This document shows positions 19,994 through 28,162 of a stretch of DNA of 64,000 nucleotides, in pieces (the stretch's first letter is position 1; every line of letters begins with the position of its first letter). Below the pieces are notes generated by a model that saw only the letters and a program-made list of their open reading frames with translations, searched no databases and was not told the DNA's origin. Source of the DNA: DATDIC01 sp963777625. Its GTDB lineage: Bacteria > Pseudomonadota > Alphaproteobacteria > Acetobacterales > Acetobacteraceae. Position numbers and translations under genes: made by a program. The DNA lies in assembly GCA_963777625.1 (NCBI GenBank), contig CAVZRO010000008.1, forward strand, positions 186,001 through 250,000, read 5' to 3'.

Positions 19994-20031
19994 CCATTGG
20001 GGTCTGCGGGAAGCGTTTGAGGAACCTTCAT

Positions 20032-20081
20032 GGGAGGGCCACAGCGTAGACATAGTGCTCATCATCGTCGGTCGTGGCGCC
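20032..20081. repeat. Left copy of a 50-bp direct repeat flanking vapBC
   Basis: This 50-nt stretch and 20846-20895 match at about 42 of 50 positions in direct orientation, with exact blocks GCGTAGACA and CATCATCGTCGGTCG. The copies bracket the vapC-vapB module between them. This one lies just downstream of the SIR2-like gene. Confidence 0.7.
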
Positions 20082-20140
20082 AAACCCACGCCGGAGCGCG
20101 ATGCGCTGTCCGGCGACAGTGTCGGCCCTCTGTCACAGTC

Positions 20141-20530
20141 TCATGCGACCATGAGACCGAGATGCTCCTCCATCGGCGCGAAATCGCGGTCATCGTGCAG
20201 CAAGGAGTGGCGATGCTCGATGCAGAAGGTGCCGATGATGATGTCGGCCGTCTTGCGGATCGTGATGCCCAGCTCTCTCAGCTTGCGATAATTCCAGGCA
20301 GCGCGAGGGGCGAGATCACCATCGAGAAGTGATACAAGAAGATACCGGCGCAATCCGCGTTCAATGCGCTCAGCATGGGCCTCATCCCGCGCGCCCTGCA
20401 GGACTTCGAGCAAGATGAGATCGCCGATCAGCAGCGGTTCGCGACCAGCCGCGACTTCCAGTTTGGCCACCGCCGGTGTTCGATTGCCTCGCAAGTGCGC
20501 GATCCAGACGGAGCTATCGACGAGAATCAT
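20141..20530 (-). CDS. vapC: VapC-type PIN-domain toxin
   Basis: A 129-residue PIN-domain ribonuclease of the VapC family, which usually cleaves initiator tRNA or rRNA. It opens MILVDSSVWIAHLRG with the first conserved Asp, then DLILLEVLQGA with the conserved Glu, and later KTADIIIGTFCIEH and LLHDDRDF supplying the remaining acidic residues. All four acidic positions appear present, so it is probably active. Its ATG overlaps the vapB stop as ATGA. ATG at 20530 is chosen over 20581 because the earlier residues are not PIN-like. A directly repeated 50-bp sequence lies on either side of the module. Confidence 0.88.
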   Translation of the reverse strand: MILVDSSVWIAHLRGNRTPAVAKLEVAAGREPLLIGDLILLEVLQGARDEAHAERIERGLRRYLLVSLLDGDLAPRAAWNYRKLRELGITIRKTADIIIGTFCIEHRHSLLHDDRDFAPMEEHLGLMVA

Positions 20531-20736
20531 GCGTGGCGTGGCGTGCGGCCCTGACGCATTTTGTCCAGATCGCCTTCCCAACCCAATCCTTTGAGCTCCG
20601 CGAGCGCCCTGGCCTGTTCCCGCAAGCGAACCAGCAGCCGCAAGCCCTCCTCAACTGTGGCCCGTTTGGTCGACAAGCCCGTCGCCGCCATGGCTTGAGA
20701 CAACAACTCGTCGTCGATGTCGATATTGGTCCGCAT
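20527..20736 (-). CDS. vapB: VapB-type antitoxin
   Basis: A 69-residue antitoxin. MRTNIDIDDELLSQAMAATG is a ribbon-helix-helix-like DNA-binding start, and ATVEEGLRLLVRLREQ matches the conserved helix of the VapB family that binds PIN toxins (type II antitoxin, VapB_antitoxin family). The stop overlaps the vapC start by four bases, so the two are translated together. Such antitoxins bind the operator with the toxin and repress the pair, so the roughly 175 nt between this gene and the divergent gene at 20911 probably carry operators for both modules. Confidence 0.85.
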   Translation of the reverse strand: MRTNIDIDDELLSQAMAATGLSTKRATVEEGLRLLVRLREQARALAELKGLGWEGDLDKMRQGRTPRHA

Positions 20737-20845
20737 TCTTGCGACCCGAGCATTGTGTATATATCGACCATGATATACACATCGCCGAGCCGCTGCAAGG
20801 CTGCCCGCTTGGGGCCGGATATTGCCCGCTGGGCCAGCGGATCAA

Positions 20846-20895
20846 GGGAGGGCTATGGCGTAGACACAGTGCCCATCATCGTCGGTCGCGGCCCG
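20846..20895. repeat. Right copy of the 50-bp direct repeat flanking vapBC
   Basis: Direct copy of 20032-20081, about 84 percent alike. It lies in the gap between the divergent vapB (start 20736) and the AbrB-type antitoxin (start 20911). Confidence 0.7.
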
Positions 20896-20910
20896 GCCTT
20901 GTAAATCGTC

Positions 20911-21144
20911 GTGCGCATCACATCCAAAGGTCAAGTGACCATTCCAGCTGAAATCCGCGAGCGGGCGGGCCTGTTGCCGCAGACCGAGGTCGAATTCGAG
21001 TTCGATGGCAAGGTTGTGCAAATCGTTCGCGCGAAGGCCCGAAAGAAGGACGGTCGCGGCGCTCGCCTCGTCGCCCATCTGCGGGGCCGCGGTGATGTCG
21101 CGATGAGCACGGACGCGATCATGGCGATGACGCGCGATGACTGA
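20911..21144 (+). CDS. AbrB/SpoVT-type antitoxin
   Basis: A 77-residue protein with a typical AbrB swapped-hairpin start, MRITSKGQVTIPAEIRERAG (GTG start at 20911), followed by LLPQTEVEFEFDGKVVQIV. C-terminal residues would bind the toxin. The toxin gene starts immediately after the stop (TGA then ATG), which is the usual arrangement of AbrB-VapC pairs. Regulation is probably autorepression through the intergenic region shared with the divergent vapBC module, where the 50-bp repeat also lies. Confidence 0.85.
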   Translation: MRITSKGQVTIPAEIRERAGLLPQTEVEFEFDGKVVQIVRAKARKKDGRGARLVAHLRGRGDVAMSTDAIMAMTRDD

Positions 21145-21552
21145 ATGACGGCCGTATTGATCGACGCCAACGTTCTTCTCGACCTCATGACGGAGGACGC
21201 GCGGTGGCTTGCGTGGTCGGCGGAAGCCATCGAGCGTGCCGCCGACCGCTATCGCCTCGTTATCAATCCGGTCATTTATGCCGAGGTCTCAATTCGGTAT
21301 TCGCGGATCGAGGAGCTCAACGCCGCCCTTCCGAAAGCCATGTTCGACCGTGAACCAATTCCCTACGAAGCCGCCTTTCTCGCCGGCAAGTCGTTCCTGA
21401 ATTATCGACGGCGCGGCGGGGCAAAGCAATCGCCGCTGCCGGAGTTGTTCATAGGCGCCCACGCGGCTGTCGCCGGGTATCTGCTGATGACACGGGATGC
21501 GGTCCGCTACCGTACCTATTTCCCCAAGCTATCCCTGATTGCTCCGGACTAA
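21145..21552 (+). CDS. PIN-domain VapC-like toxin
   Basis: A 135-residue PIN-domain protein. TAVLIDANVLLDLMTED supplies the first Asp, VINPVIYAEVSIRYS the conserved Glu, and PELFIGAHAAVAGYLLMTRD the third and fourth acidic residues, so the nuclease site looks complete except that the third position needs an alignment. It is the toxin partner of the AbrB-type antitoxin, which ends directly before it. It differs clearly from the other PIN toxins in this window (20141 and 31417), so the modules were acquired separately rather than duplicated. Confidence 0.85.
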   Translation: MTAVLIDANVLLDLMTEDARWLAWSAEAIERAADRYRLVINPVIYAEVSIRYSRIEELNAALPKAMFDREPIPYEAAFLAGKSFLNYRRRGGAKQSPLPELFIGAHAAVAGYLLMTRDAVRYRTYFPKLSLIAPD

Positions 21553-21624
21553 GTTGGCGTTCTGGCGGAAGCGGAATCGTTCGCGCGTTTGGTTGCGGGT
21601 CGGCCGGAGGTGGTTAGAGCAATA

Positions 21625-21843
21625 TCAGCGCGGCCGTCGCGCGGCCCACACGCAAGCCGCGCTCGCCAAAATAATGGCGGAAACCATCAGCCCGGCAGTA
21701 ATCAGCCCAGCCGGCGTTATGCGGATCTTCGCCCGTACCGATAGAGTGTCCCCGACCCGAAGATGGACGGCCGCTCTTATCTCCTCAGGGTGGGCCCGGC
21801 CGTTTGACGGCGGCCCGGGAATTGCTGGAACTGGCTCAGCCAT
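21625..21843 (-). CDS. Small putative membrane protein
   Basis: A 72-residue product with a C-terminal hydrophobic segment (ITAGLMVSAIILASAACVWA) preceded by HLRVGDTLSVRAKIRIT. No family is recognised. ATG at 21843 has AGGA about 10 nt before it; the frame extends upstream to 21924. It is convergent with the PIN toxin and divergent from xylB. It may mark the inner edge of the tRNA-Ser island. The alternative frame on the other strand (21539-21934) is less protein-like. Confidence 0.4.
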   Translation of the reverse strand: MAEPVPAIPGPPSNGRAHPEEIRAAVHLRVGDTLSVRAKIRITPAGLITAGLMVSAIILASAACVWAARRPR

Positions 21844-21950
21844 GCTTGCGCATCCTATCGACACCACGAATATTCGTCCCGGGCACGCCGCAAACCGTCG
21901 CCCGTATTTATCATCAACATTCACAGCTCTCTAGCGGTTCCCTGACCACC

Positions 21951-23429
21951 ATGCATCTGGGCCTCGATCTCGGAACATCCAGCGTCAAGGCCATACTGCT
22001 GGCCAACACGGGAGAAATCGCCGGTCAAGCCAGCGCGCCGGTTCCCGTCTCTCACCCACACCCGCTCTGGAGCGAACAAAACCCCGAGGATTGGTGGCAC
22101 GCGGCAACCGGGGCGATCGGCGTCCTTCGTCGCGACCACGACCTGGCGCGGGTACGCGGCATCGGCCTGTCCGGGCAGATGCACGGCGCGGTCCTGCTCG
22201 ACCACGCGGATCGCGTGTTGCGTCCCGCCATCCTGTGGAACGACGGACGCGCCTACGCCGAATGTGCGATGCTGGAGGCGACGGAGCCGCGGTCGCGCGC
22301 CATTACCGGCAATCTTGCAATGCCGGGTTTCACAGCCCCGAAGCTACTGTGGGTTCGCAGCCACGAGCCGGAAATCGCCGCACGCATCCGGCGCGTCCTG
22401 CTGCCCAAGGATTGGCTGCGTCTGCGCATGACAGGCGAGGCCATATCGGACATGTCGGACGCCGCCGGAACACTGTGGCTGGATGTCGCCGCACGCCGAT
22501 GGTCGCCGGCGATGCTGGCGGCGACCGGCCTCGACGAAAGCCATATGCCTGCGCTGGTGGAAGGCACCACGATTGCCGGGCGGCTGCGGGCGAACATCGC
22601 CGCGGACTGGGGCTTGCCGGCGGGCATCCCGGTGGCCGGTGGCGGTGGAGACAACGCCGCGGGCGCCATCGGCATCGGCTGCATCGCACCCGGCCAGGCA
22701 TTCGTTTCGCTTGGTACCTCCGGCGTCATATTCGTGGCCGATGCCGGATTCCTGCCGGATCCCGATCGCGCGGTGCATGCGTTCTGTCATTGCCTGCCGA
22801 ACATGTGGCACCGCATGTCGGTGATCCTGTCGGCTGCCGGCTCGCTCGCGTGGCTTGTGCGGGCGACCGGCGCGCCGGACGAAACGACGCTGCTGACCGA
22901 GCTTGCCGATACCGGTGTGGCCGACAATGGCCGCCCGATTTTCCTTCCCTATCTCGCCGGCGAGCGCACGCCGCACAACGATGCAAAAGCGACCGGCGTG
23001 TTCTTCGGGCTCACCGGCTCCCACGGCCGCACCGATCTCACCCGCGCCGTGCTTGAAGGTGTCGCGTTCGCCCTTGCCGACGGACTCGACGCGCTGGAGG
23101 CGCGCGGCGATCCCATCGTTTCTCTTGTTGCCATCGGCGGCGGCGCACGCAGTGCGCTGTGGCTGCGTATCCTGGCCTCGGCTTTGGGACGTCCGCTGCG
23201 GACGGTGCATGGCGGTGAGGTCGGCCCGGCTCTCGGTGCGGCGCGGCTCGCACGTGTCGCGTGCGGCGATGGCACAGTGGAGGAGACATGCGTACCACCG
23301 CGAATCGCCGCTGAATTCACGCCGGAACCCGAATTGTCGCTGCGCCTCGCCCCCCGCCGGGCGCTGTTTCGCCGCCTCTACCCGGCCCTTCGCGCGGTGT
23401 TCGCCGATCAGGACACCACCCCCGGGTAA
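21951..23429 (+). CDS. xylB: Xylulokinase
   Basis: A 492-residue FGGY-family carbohydrate kinase that phosphorylates D-xylulose to xylulose 5-phosphate. It has MHLGLDLGTSSVKAIL (ATP-binding), GIGLSGQMHGAVLLD and RPAILWNDGRAYAEC, the xylulokinase motifs, and in the second domain VAGGGGDNAAGAIGIG and ISLGTSG-like VSLGTSGVIF. ATG at 21951 is right for the family; the frame upstream is spurious. It converges with the polyol dehydrogenase: arabitol would be oxidised to xylulose by that enzyme, so this kinase completes a polyol to pentose phosphate route. Confidence 0.93.
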   Translation: MHLGLDLGTSSVKAILLANTGEIAGQASAPVPVSHPHPLWSEQNPEDWWHAATGAIGVLRRDHDLARVRGIGLSGQMHGAVLLDHADRVLRPAILWNDGRAYAECAMLEATEPRSRAITGNLAMPGFTAPKLLWVRSHEPEIAARIRRVLLPKDWLRLRMTGEAISDMSDAAGTLWLDVAARRWSPAMLAATGLDESHMPALVEGTTIAGRLRANIAADWGLPAGIPVAGGGGDNAAGAIGIGCIAPGQAFVSLGTSGVIFVADAGFLPDPDRAVHAFCHCLPNMWHRMSVILSAAGSLAWLVRATGAPDETTLLTELADTGVADNGRPIFLPYLAGERTPHNDAKATGVFFGLTGSHGRTDLTRAVLEGVAFALADGLDALEARGDPIVSLVAIGGGARSALWLRILASALGRPLRTVHGGEVGPALGAARLARVACGDGTVEETCVPPRIAAEFTPEPELSLRLAPRRALFRRLYPALRAVFADQDTTPG

Positions 23430-23474
23430 GCGGCGCGCGACCATCCTTTCGCCACAGCGTCGGAACAGGTGCGA

Positions 23475-24968
23475 TCAGAACTGCAACTGCTCCGCGGCCA
23501 TCGCCAGGCTGCGTCGCGCGCCGTGCTCGTACAACGCCCCCAGCCATTGTCGCAGCGGCGCGACCAGACGCGGCTCCGCCCCCAGCGATCCGAAAAGCTG
23601 CGTGATCGACAGCAGCGGCTCCGGGTTGGGGCCACCCTCCTCCGCTTTCCGGCGCAGGATTTCCGCCAACGGGTGACGCACCTCGATCGGTTGCCCCTGT
23701 TCATCCACGCCGCGCACCCGGCGCATCCATCCCGCCAGCGACAGCGCTAGCAGATCGACCGAGCCACCCATCTCCAGCCGCGCCGTGATAGGCACCGTCA
23801 GCACATTCAGCGGCGCGTCGGTGTTCACCCGTTCCACGGTGTCGCGAATTGCCGGATTCGCGAACCGCGCGATCAGGGTCCGTTTGTAATCATCCAGATC
23901 GATGCCCGGCACCGGCGGCAGAGTGGGGCCGGTCTCCCGGTCCATCAGCGCGGCCATCAGCCGGCGCAGCAGGTCGTCTTCCATGGTTTCGTGGATGTAG
24001 GTGTGCCCGGCAAGCCGCCCCAAAGCGGCTACCGCCAGATGGCTGCCGTTGAGCAGGCGCAGCTTCATCATCTCGTAGGGCGCCACATCGGGGACGAACT
24101 GTGCGCCGACCTGCTCCCACGCCGGGCGGCCGGCAACGAACCGATCCTCGATCACCCACTGGGTAAAGTCCTCGCAAAACACCGGCCAGCGATCGGCGAT
24201 GCCATAGACACGCTGCAGATACGCGACATCCGCCGGCGCGGTGACGGGGGTGATGCGGTCAACCATCGTATTCGGGAAAACCCCATTGGCGTCGATCCAG
24301 TCGGCAAGCGCCGGATCGCGCAAGCGGGCCAGCGAAAGCACGGCATCGTGCAGGACATTTCCGTTGTGCTGGATATTGTCGCAGGTCAGCGCCGTGAACG
24401 GTAGTTGCCCCCTCTCCATGCGCCGGCGATAGGACTCCACGATGATCCCGATCGCGCTGCGCGGCGTTTCCGGGGTTGCCAGATCGGCACGGATCAGCGC
24501 GTGGTCGGGATCAAGCCGCCGGGTTGCCGGATTGAGGCAATAGCCGTTCTCCGTCACGGTCAGGCTGACGATGCGGACCTCGGGGCGTGCGATCACGTCC
24601 AGCAGCGCGGCCGAGGAATCGCCGGCATAGATCGGCTCGGCGATGGAACCGATCACCGCCACGGTTTCGCTGCCGCCACCGCGCTCGACCAGCGTGTAAA
24701 GCCCATCCTGCGGACCAAGGCTTTCCGCCATCCGCCGGTCCGCCGCAAGCAGTCCAGCTCCGCCGATGCTCCAGTGCAGCGCATCGGGATCCTGCTGCAT
24801 CAGCGCGTGCGTATAGCGCGCCATGTGCGCGCGATGGAACCCACCCAGTCCAAGATGCACGATACCGACACGGCGCTGGTTCAGCGCGTAACGCGGCACC
24901 TGCACGACAGCCGGCAGACTGCCGATCGTATCGGCGCGCAGCGGGATCGCGGCTGTGCCGTCCGTCAT
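23475..24968 (-). CDS. Mannitol/polyol 2-dehydrogenase
   Basis: A 497-residue long-chain polyol dehydrogenase (mannitol dehydrogenase family) that oxidises mannitol to fructose or D-arabitol to xylulose with NAD. The N-terminal Rossmann part has VGIVHLGLGGFHRAHMARY, the middle SLTVTENGYCLNP, and the catalytic segment KLRLLNGSHLAVAALG, containing the Lys, Asn and His of the active site. ATG at 24968 lies just after the stop of the upstream permease gene; the two are cotranscribed. With xylB on the other side, arabitol is a good candidate substrate, but mannitol or sorbitol are equally possible. Confidence 0.9.
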   Translation of the reverse strand: MTDGTAAIPLRADTIGSLPAVVQVPRYALNQRRVGIVHLGLGGFHRAHMARYTHALMQQDPDALHWSIGGAGLLAADRRMAESLGPQDGLYTLVERGGGSETVAVIGSIAEPIYAGDSSAALLDVIARPEVRIVSLTVTENGYCLNPATRRLDPDHALIRADLATPETPRSAIGIIVESYRRRMERGQLPFTALTCDNIQHNGNVLHDAVLSLARLRDPALADWIDANGVFPNTMVDRITPVTAPADVAYLQRVYGIADRWPVFCEDFTQWVIEDRFVAGRPAWEQVGAQFVPDVAPYEMMKLRLLNGSHLAVAALGRLAGHTYIHETMEDDLLRRLMAALMDRETGPTLPPVPGIDLDDYKRTLIARFANPAIRDTVERVNTDAPLNVLTVPITARLEMGGSVDLLALSLAGWMRRVRGVDEQGQPIEVRHPLAEILRRKAEEGGPNPEPLLSITQLFGSLGAEPRLVAPLRQWLGALYEHGARRSLAMAAEQLQF

Positions 24969-24970
24969 CG

Positions 24971-25795
24971 CTACTTCACCGCGCCGAACGTCAGGCCGCG
25001 CACAAGCTGGCGCTGGCTGAACCAGCCGAACACCAGGATCGGCACCGTCGCCAGAGTCGCCGCGGCGGACAGCTTCGCCCAGAACAGGCCCTCCGGCGCG
25101 GAGAACGAGGCGATGAACGCGGTCAGCGGTGCCGCGTCGTGGGCGGACAGGTTCAGGCTCCAGAACGCCTCGTTCCAGCACAGGATGATCGACAGCAGCG
25201 CGGTCGAGGCGATGCCCGGCAGGCCAAGCGGCAGCAGCACATGCACGATCGAATCCCACACGCCGGCCCCGTCGATCCGGCTTGCCTCGATGATCGCCTT
25301 CGGCGTTTCCCGGAAGAAGGTGAACAGCATCCACACCCCGATCGGCAGGTTGCTGAGCATGTAGATCAGGATCAGCGCGATCCGCGAATCGAGCAGGCCG
25401 GTATCCTTGGCAATCAGATAGATCGGCATCAGAACACCGACGGCCGGCAACATCTTGGTGGACAGCATCCAAAGCAGCGTGTCGCGTGTATACCGTGTCG
25501 GATAGAACGCCATGGCGAACGCCGCCGGCACCGCGACCACCAGCATGATCGCCGTGGCACCCAACGAAATGATGATGCTGTTGCTCGCAAACAGCGGGTA
25601 GTTGGCGCGGTTGAAAATATCCACGTAGTTTTCCAGCGTCGGGTGGAAGAAGAACACGGGCGGCGTCTGGATCGCCTGCGCTTCCGTCTTGAAGCTGGCG
25701 AGCACCATCCAGAAGATCGGGAAGAACATCAACAGCGCCGCCAGCCACGCGATGATCGCGGCCACCGGATGGAAGCTCTTGCCGGGTGCTTTCAT
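24971..25795 (-). CDS. Sugar/polyol ABC transporter permease (MalG-like)
   Basis: A 274-residue inner-membrane permease with six predicted helices, starting MKAPGKSFHPVAAIIAWLAA. The EAA loop reads EASRIDGAGVWDSIVHVLLP, where the ATPase would dock. It overlaps the stop of the first permease as ATGA and ends two bases before the dehydrogenase start, so it is part of one polycistronic unit. It resembles SmoG/MtlG-type permeases for sorbitol and mannitol. The cluster contains no ATPase gene, so a shared ATPase from elsewhere would be required. Confidence 0.9.
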   Translation of the reverse strand: MKAPGKSFHPVAAIIAWLAALLMFFPIFWMVLASFKTEAQAIQTPPVFFFHPTLENYVDIFNRANYPLFASNSIIISLGATAIMLVVAVPAAFAMAFYPTRYTRDTLLWMLSTKMLPAVGVLMPIYLIAKDTGLLDSRIALILIYMLSNLPIGVWMLFTFFRETPKAIIEASRIDGAGVWDSIVHVLLPLGLPGIASTALLSIILCWNEAFWSLNLSAHDAAPLTAFIASFSAPEGLFWAKLSAAATLATVPILVFGWFSQRQLVRGLTFGAVK

Positions 25796-26727
25796 ACGTC
25801 GAGCCGCCTTGCCACGGTGCGGACCAGAAATATCGCCATGATGTTCGCCAGTATGATCGCGATCACGCCCGCCGCCGAGGCAGAGCCGACATTGAACGCA
25901 AGCAGGGCGCGCTGATAGATCAGGAACGCCAGGTTCGTGGTCGCAATCCCGGGGCCGCCCGCCGTGGTGACGTAGATCTCGGCAAACACCCCCAGCAGAA
26001 AAATGGTCTCGATCATGATCACCACGCTGATCGCGCGGCCCATGTGCGGGATTTGAATGTGGCGGAACATTGCGATCGGTCCGGCCCCGTCCAGTCGGGC
26101 CGCCTCCAGCACCTCCTCGTCCAGCGATTGCAGCGCGGTCATCAGGATCAGGAACGCGAACGGCAGCCATTCCCAGGCGATGATCACGATGATGGAGGTA
26201 AGCGGGATGGTGGCGAACCAATCCAGCGGTGCCAGACCAAGCCCGCGGGCGATGGCGGCGAACAACCCGTTCACCGGGTGCATCAGCAGGTTCTTCCAGA
26301 TCAGTGCACTCACCGTCGGCATTACGAAGAACGGCGAGATCATCAGCACGCGGGCGACGCCACGGCCGGGGAAGCTGTTCTCGAACACCGCGGCGAGCAT
26401 CGCGCCGAACGCCACGGTGACGATCAGCACTACGCCCACCAGGATGACGGTGACGATCAGCGAAGACAGCAGCGCCGGATCACGGAACAGGTACCGATAA
26501 TTGCTCCATCCGGCGAACCCGTGAATCATCGGGTTCAGCAGGTTGTATCGCCGGAACGAGAACCACAGCGTCATCGCCAGCGGCACGATCGACCACAGCA
26601 ACAGCAGCGCCACCGAAGGTGCGACGAGTGGCAGCGTGCTCACCGCGCCGCCCTTGCCGCGCAGGGCGCGGCGCAATCGTCCGCTGCGCGGAGGCGAGAC
26701 CGCTGGCATCGCCCGGCCGCTGCTCAT
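25792..26727 (-). CDS. Sugar/polyol ABC transporter permease (MalF-like)
   Basis: A 311-residue permease, partner of the downstream one. After a basic N-terminal tail it has about six hydrophobic segments; the EAA loop is VLEAARLDGAGPIAMFRHIQ. It resembles SmoF/MtlF of polyol importers. The substrate-binding protein gene lies just upstream with a 28-nt gap, and the second permease starts within its stop codon. Order and spacing show that binding protein, both permeases and the dehydrogenase form one operon. Confidence 0.9.
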   Translation of the reverse strand: MSSGRAMPAVSPPRSGRLRRALRGKGGAVSTLPLVAPSVALLLLWSIVPLAMTLWFSFRRYNLLNPMIHGFAGWSNYRYLFRDPALLSSLIVTVILVGVVLIVTVAFGAMLAAVFENSFPGRGVARVLMISPFFVMPTVSALIWKNLLMHPVNGLFAAIARGLGLAPLDWFATIPLTSIIVIIAWEWLPFAFLILMTALQSLDEEVLEAARLDGAGPIAMFRHIQIPHMGRAISVVIMIETIFLLGVFAEIYVTTAGGPGIATTNLAFLIYQRALLAFNVGSASAAGVIAIILANIMAIFLVRTVARRLDV

Positions 26728-26755
26728 CGTCCGCCCCGACGCTGAGTCATTGCCG

Positions 26756-28066
26756 CTACTGAAGGTAGCCAGCCTGCTGCATCGCCGATGTCACCTGCGC
26801 CTGCGCCCGCTTCAGCATGTCATCGACGCTGGTCTGCCCGGTCAGGGCGGCGGCGAGCAACTGGCCGACAGTGGTGCCGATCGCCTGGAATTCCGGAATC
26901 GCCACATATTGTATACCCGTATACGGCACCGGTTGCGCCGTCGGGTGCTGCAAATCGGCGCTCTGGATCGCCTGCTCCACCTGCTTCGCGAACGGCGCCG
27001 CCTGGAGATATTCCGCATTGGCATAGGTCGATTGGCGCGTGCCGGGCGGCACCAGAATCCATCCGTTGGTCTGCGCGACCAGCTTGACGTAATCGGCGGA
27101 GGTGGCCCATTGCAGGAAGGATTTGGCGATCGCGGCCTTGTGCGAGCTTTTCGGTATCGCCAGCGCCCAGGCCCAGAACCAGTGCGCGCCGTTCGGCACC
27201 TTCGCGATCGGCGCCGGCGCAAAGCCCACCTTGCCGACCACCTGGCTGGTCTTCGGGTCAGAGACGAAACCGGCCGCGACGGTCGCATCGATCCACATGG
27301 CGCAGTGCCCGGTGGTGAACAGCGCCAGGTTTTCATTGAAACCGTTGGAGCTGGCGCCCGGCGGCCCATAATTGCGCAGCAGGTTGACATAGAACGTGAC
27401 CGCGTCATGCCATGGCTGTGTATCGAGCTGTGGTTTCCACTGCTGATCAAACCAGCGTCCGCCGAACGTGTTCACCAGCGTATCGACATACGCCATGTTC
27501 TCGCCCCAGCCGGGCTTGCCGCGCAGGCAGATACCATATTGCTGCTTGCCGCGATCGGTCAGCTTCTGGGCGAAAGTCTCGATCTCGGTATAGGTCGGCT
27601 GCGCCGGCATGGTCAGCCCGGCCCCGTCGAACAGGTCTTTCCGATACATCAGGAACGAGCTTTCCGCATAAAACGGCACCGCCCACAGGTGCCCGGACGA
27701 AGAAAGCGCGTCGCGCACAGACTTGAATATGTCGTCGTAATTGTAGCTTTGCGGAAAATCGTCGACCGGCGTCAGCCAGTTCTGCTTGCCCCAGATCGGC
27801 GCTTCATAAGACCCGATGGTCATCACGTCGAACTGGCCGCCACCGGTCGCGATGTCGGTGGTCACGCGCTGCCGCAGCACGTTCTCCTCCAGCACCACCC
27901 AGTTGATCTTGTTGCCGGTCTGCTGTTCCCATTGGGAGGACAGCTTCTGCATCACGATCATGTCATTGTTGTTGACGGTGGCCACCGTAATGGACTCCGC
28001 CAGCGCGGGAACGGCGGTGCAGACTGCAACGATGGCAGCCGCGGCGAGGCGGATACGGAGATGCAT
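26756..28066 (-). CDS. Polyol/sugar ABC transporter substrate-binding protein
   Basis: A 436-residue periplasmic binding protein with a signal peptide (MHLRIRLAAAAIVAVCTAVP, cleavage after ALA). The mature part begins ESITVATVNNNDMIVMQKLS and contains KINWVVLEENVLRQRVTTDI, both typical of SmoE/MtlE-like sorbitol/mannitol binding proteins, and WAVPFYAESSFLMYRKDLFD, a solute-binding type 1 signature. It is the first gene of the transport operon. The divergent MFS gene starts about 100 nt away, so the promoter probably lies at 28067-28160. Confidence 0.9.
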   Translation of the reverse strand: MHLRIRLAAAAIVAVCTAVPALAESITVATVNNNDMIVMQKLSSQWEQQTGNKINWVVLEENVLRQRVTTDIATGGGQFDVMTIGSYEAPIWGKQNWLTPVDDFPQSYNYDDIFKSVRDALSSSGHLWAVPFYAESSFLMYRKDLFDGAGLTMPAQPTYTEIETFAQKLTDRGKQQYGICLRGKPGWGENMAYVDTLVNTFGGRWFDQQWKPQLDTQPWHDAVTFYVNLLRNYGPPGASSNGFNENLALFTTGHCAMWIDATVAAGFVSDPKTSQVVGKVGFAPAPIAKVPNGAHWFWAWALAIPKSSHKAAIAKSFLQWATSADYVKLVAQTNGWILVPPGTRQSTYANAEYLQAAPFAKQVEQAIQSADLQHPTAQPVPYTGIQYVAIPEFQAIGTTVGQLLAAALTGQTSVDDMLKRAQAQVTSAMQQAGYLQ

Positions 28067-28162
28067 GTTTCCTCCCGATTGCTTGACTGAGCAGCCTGCT
28101 TGTCAGGATGGAAGAGGATCAGCGGACGGGCGTGCCGTCAAGAAATTCCAGGAGCCAGCATC

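Noticed and set aside
15041..21843. Second copy of the tRNA-Ser 3' end as right attachment site
   Set aside because: I looked for the T-arm and acceptor sequence to the right of the recombinase and found no clear copy, so the island's far end is not defined.
22344..23444. Minus-strand open frame opposite xylB
   Set aside because: Antisense shadow of a GC-rich gene, without protein-like pattern or start signal.
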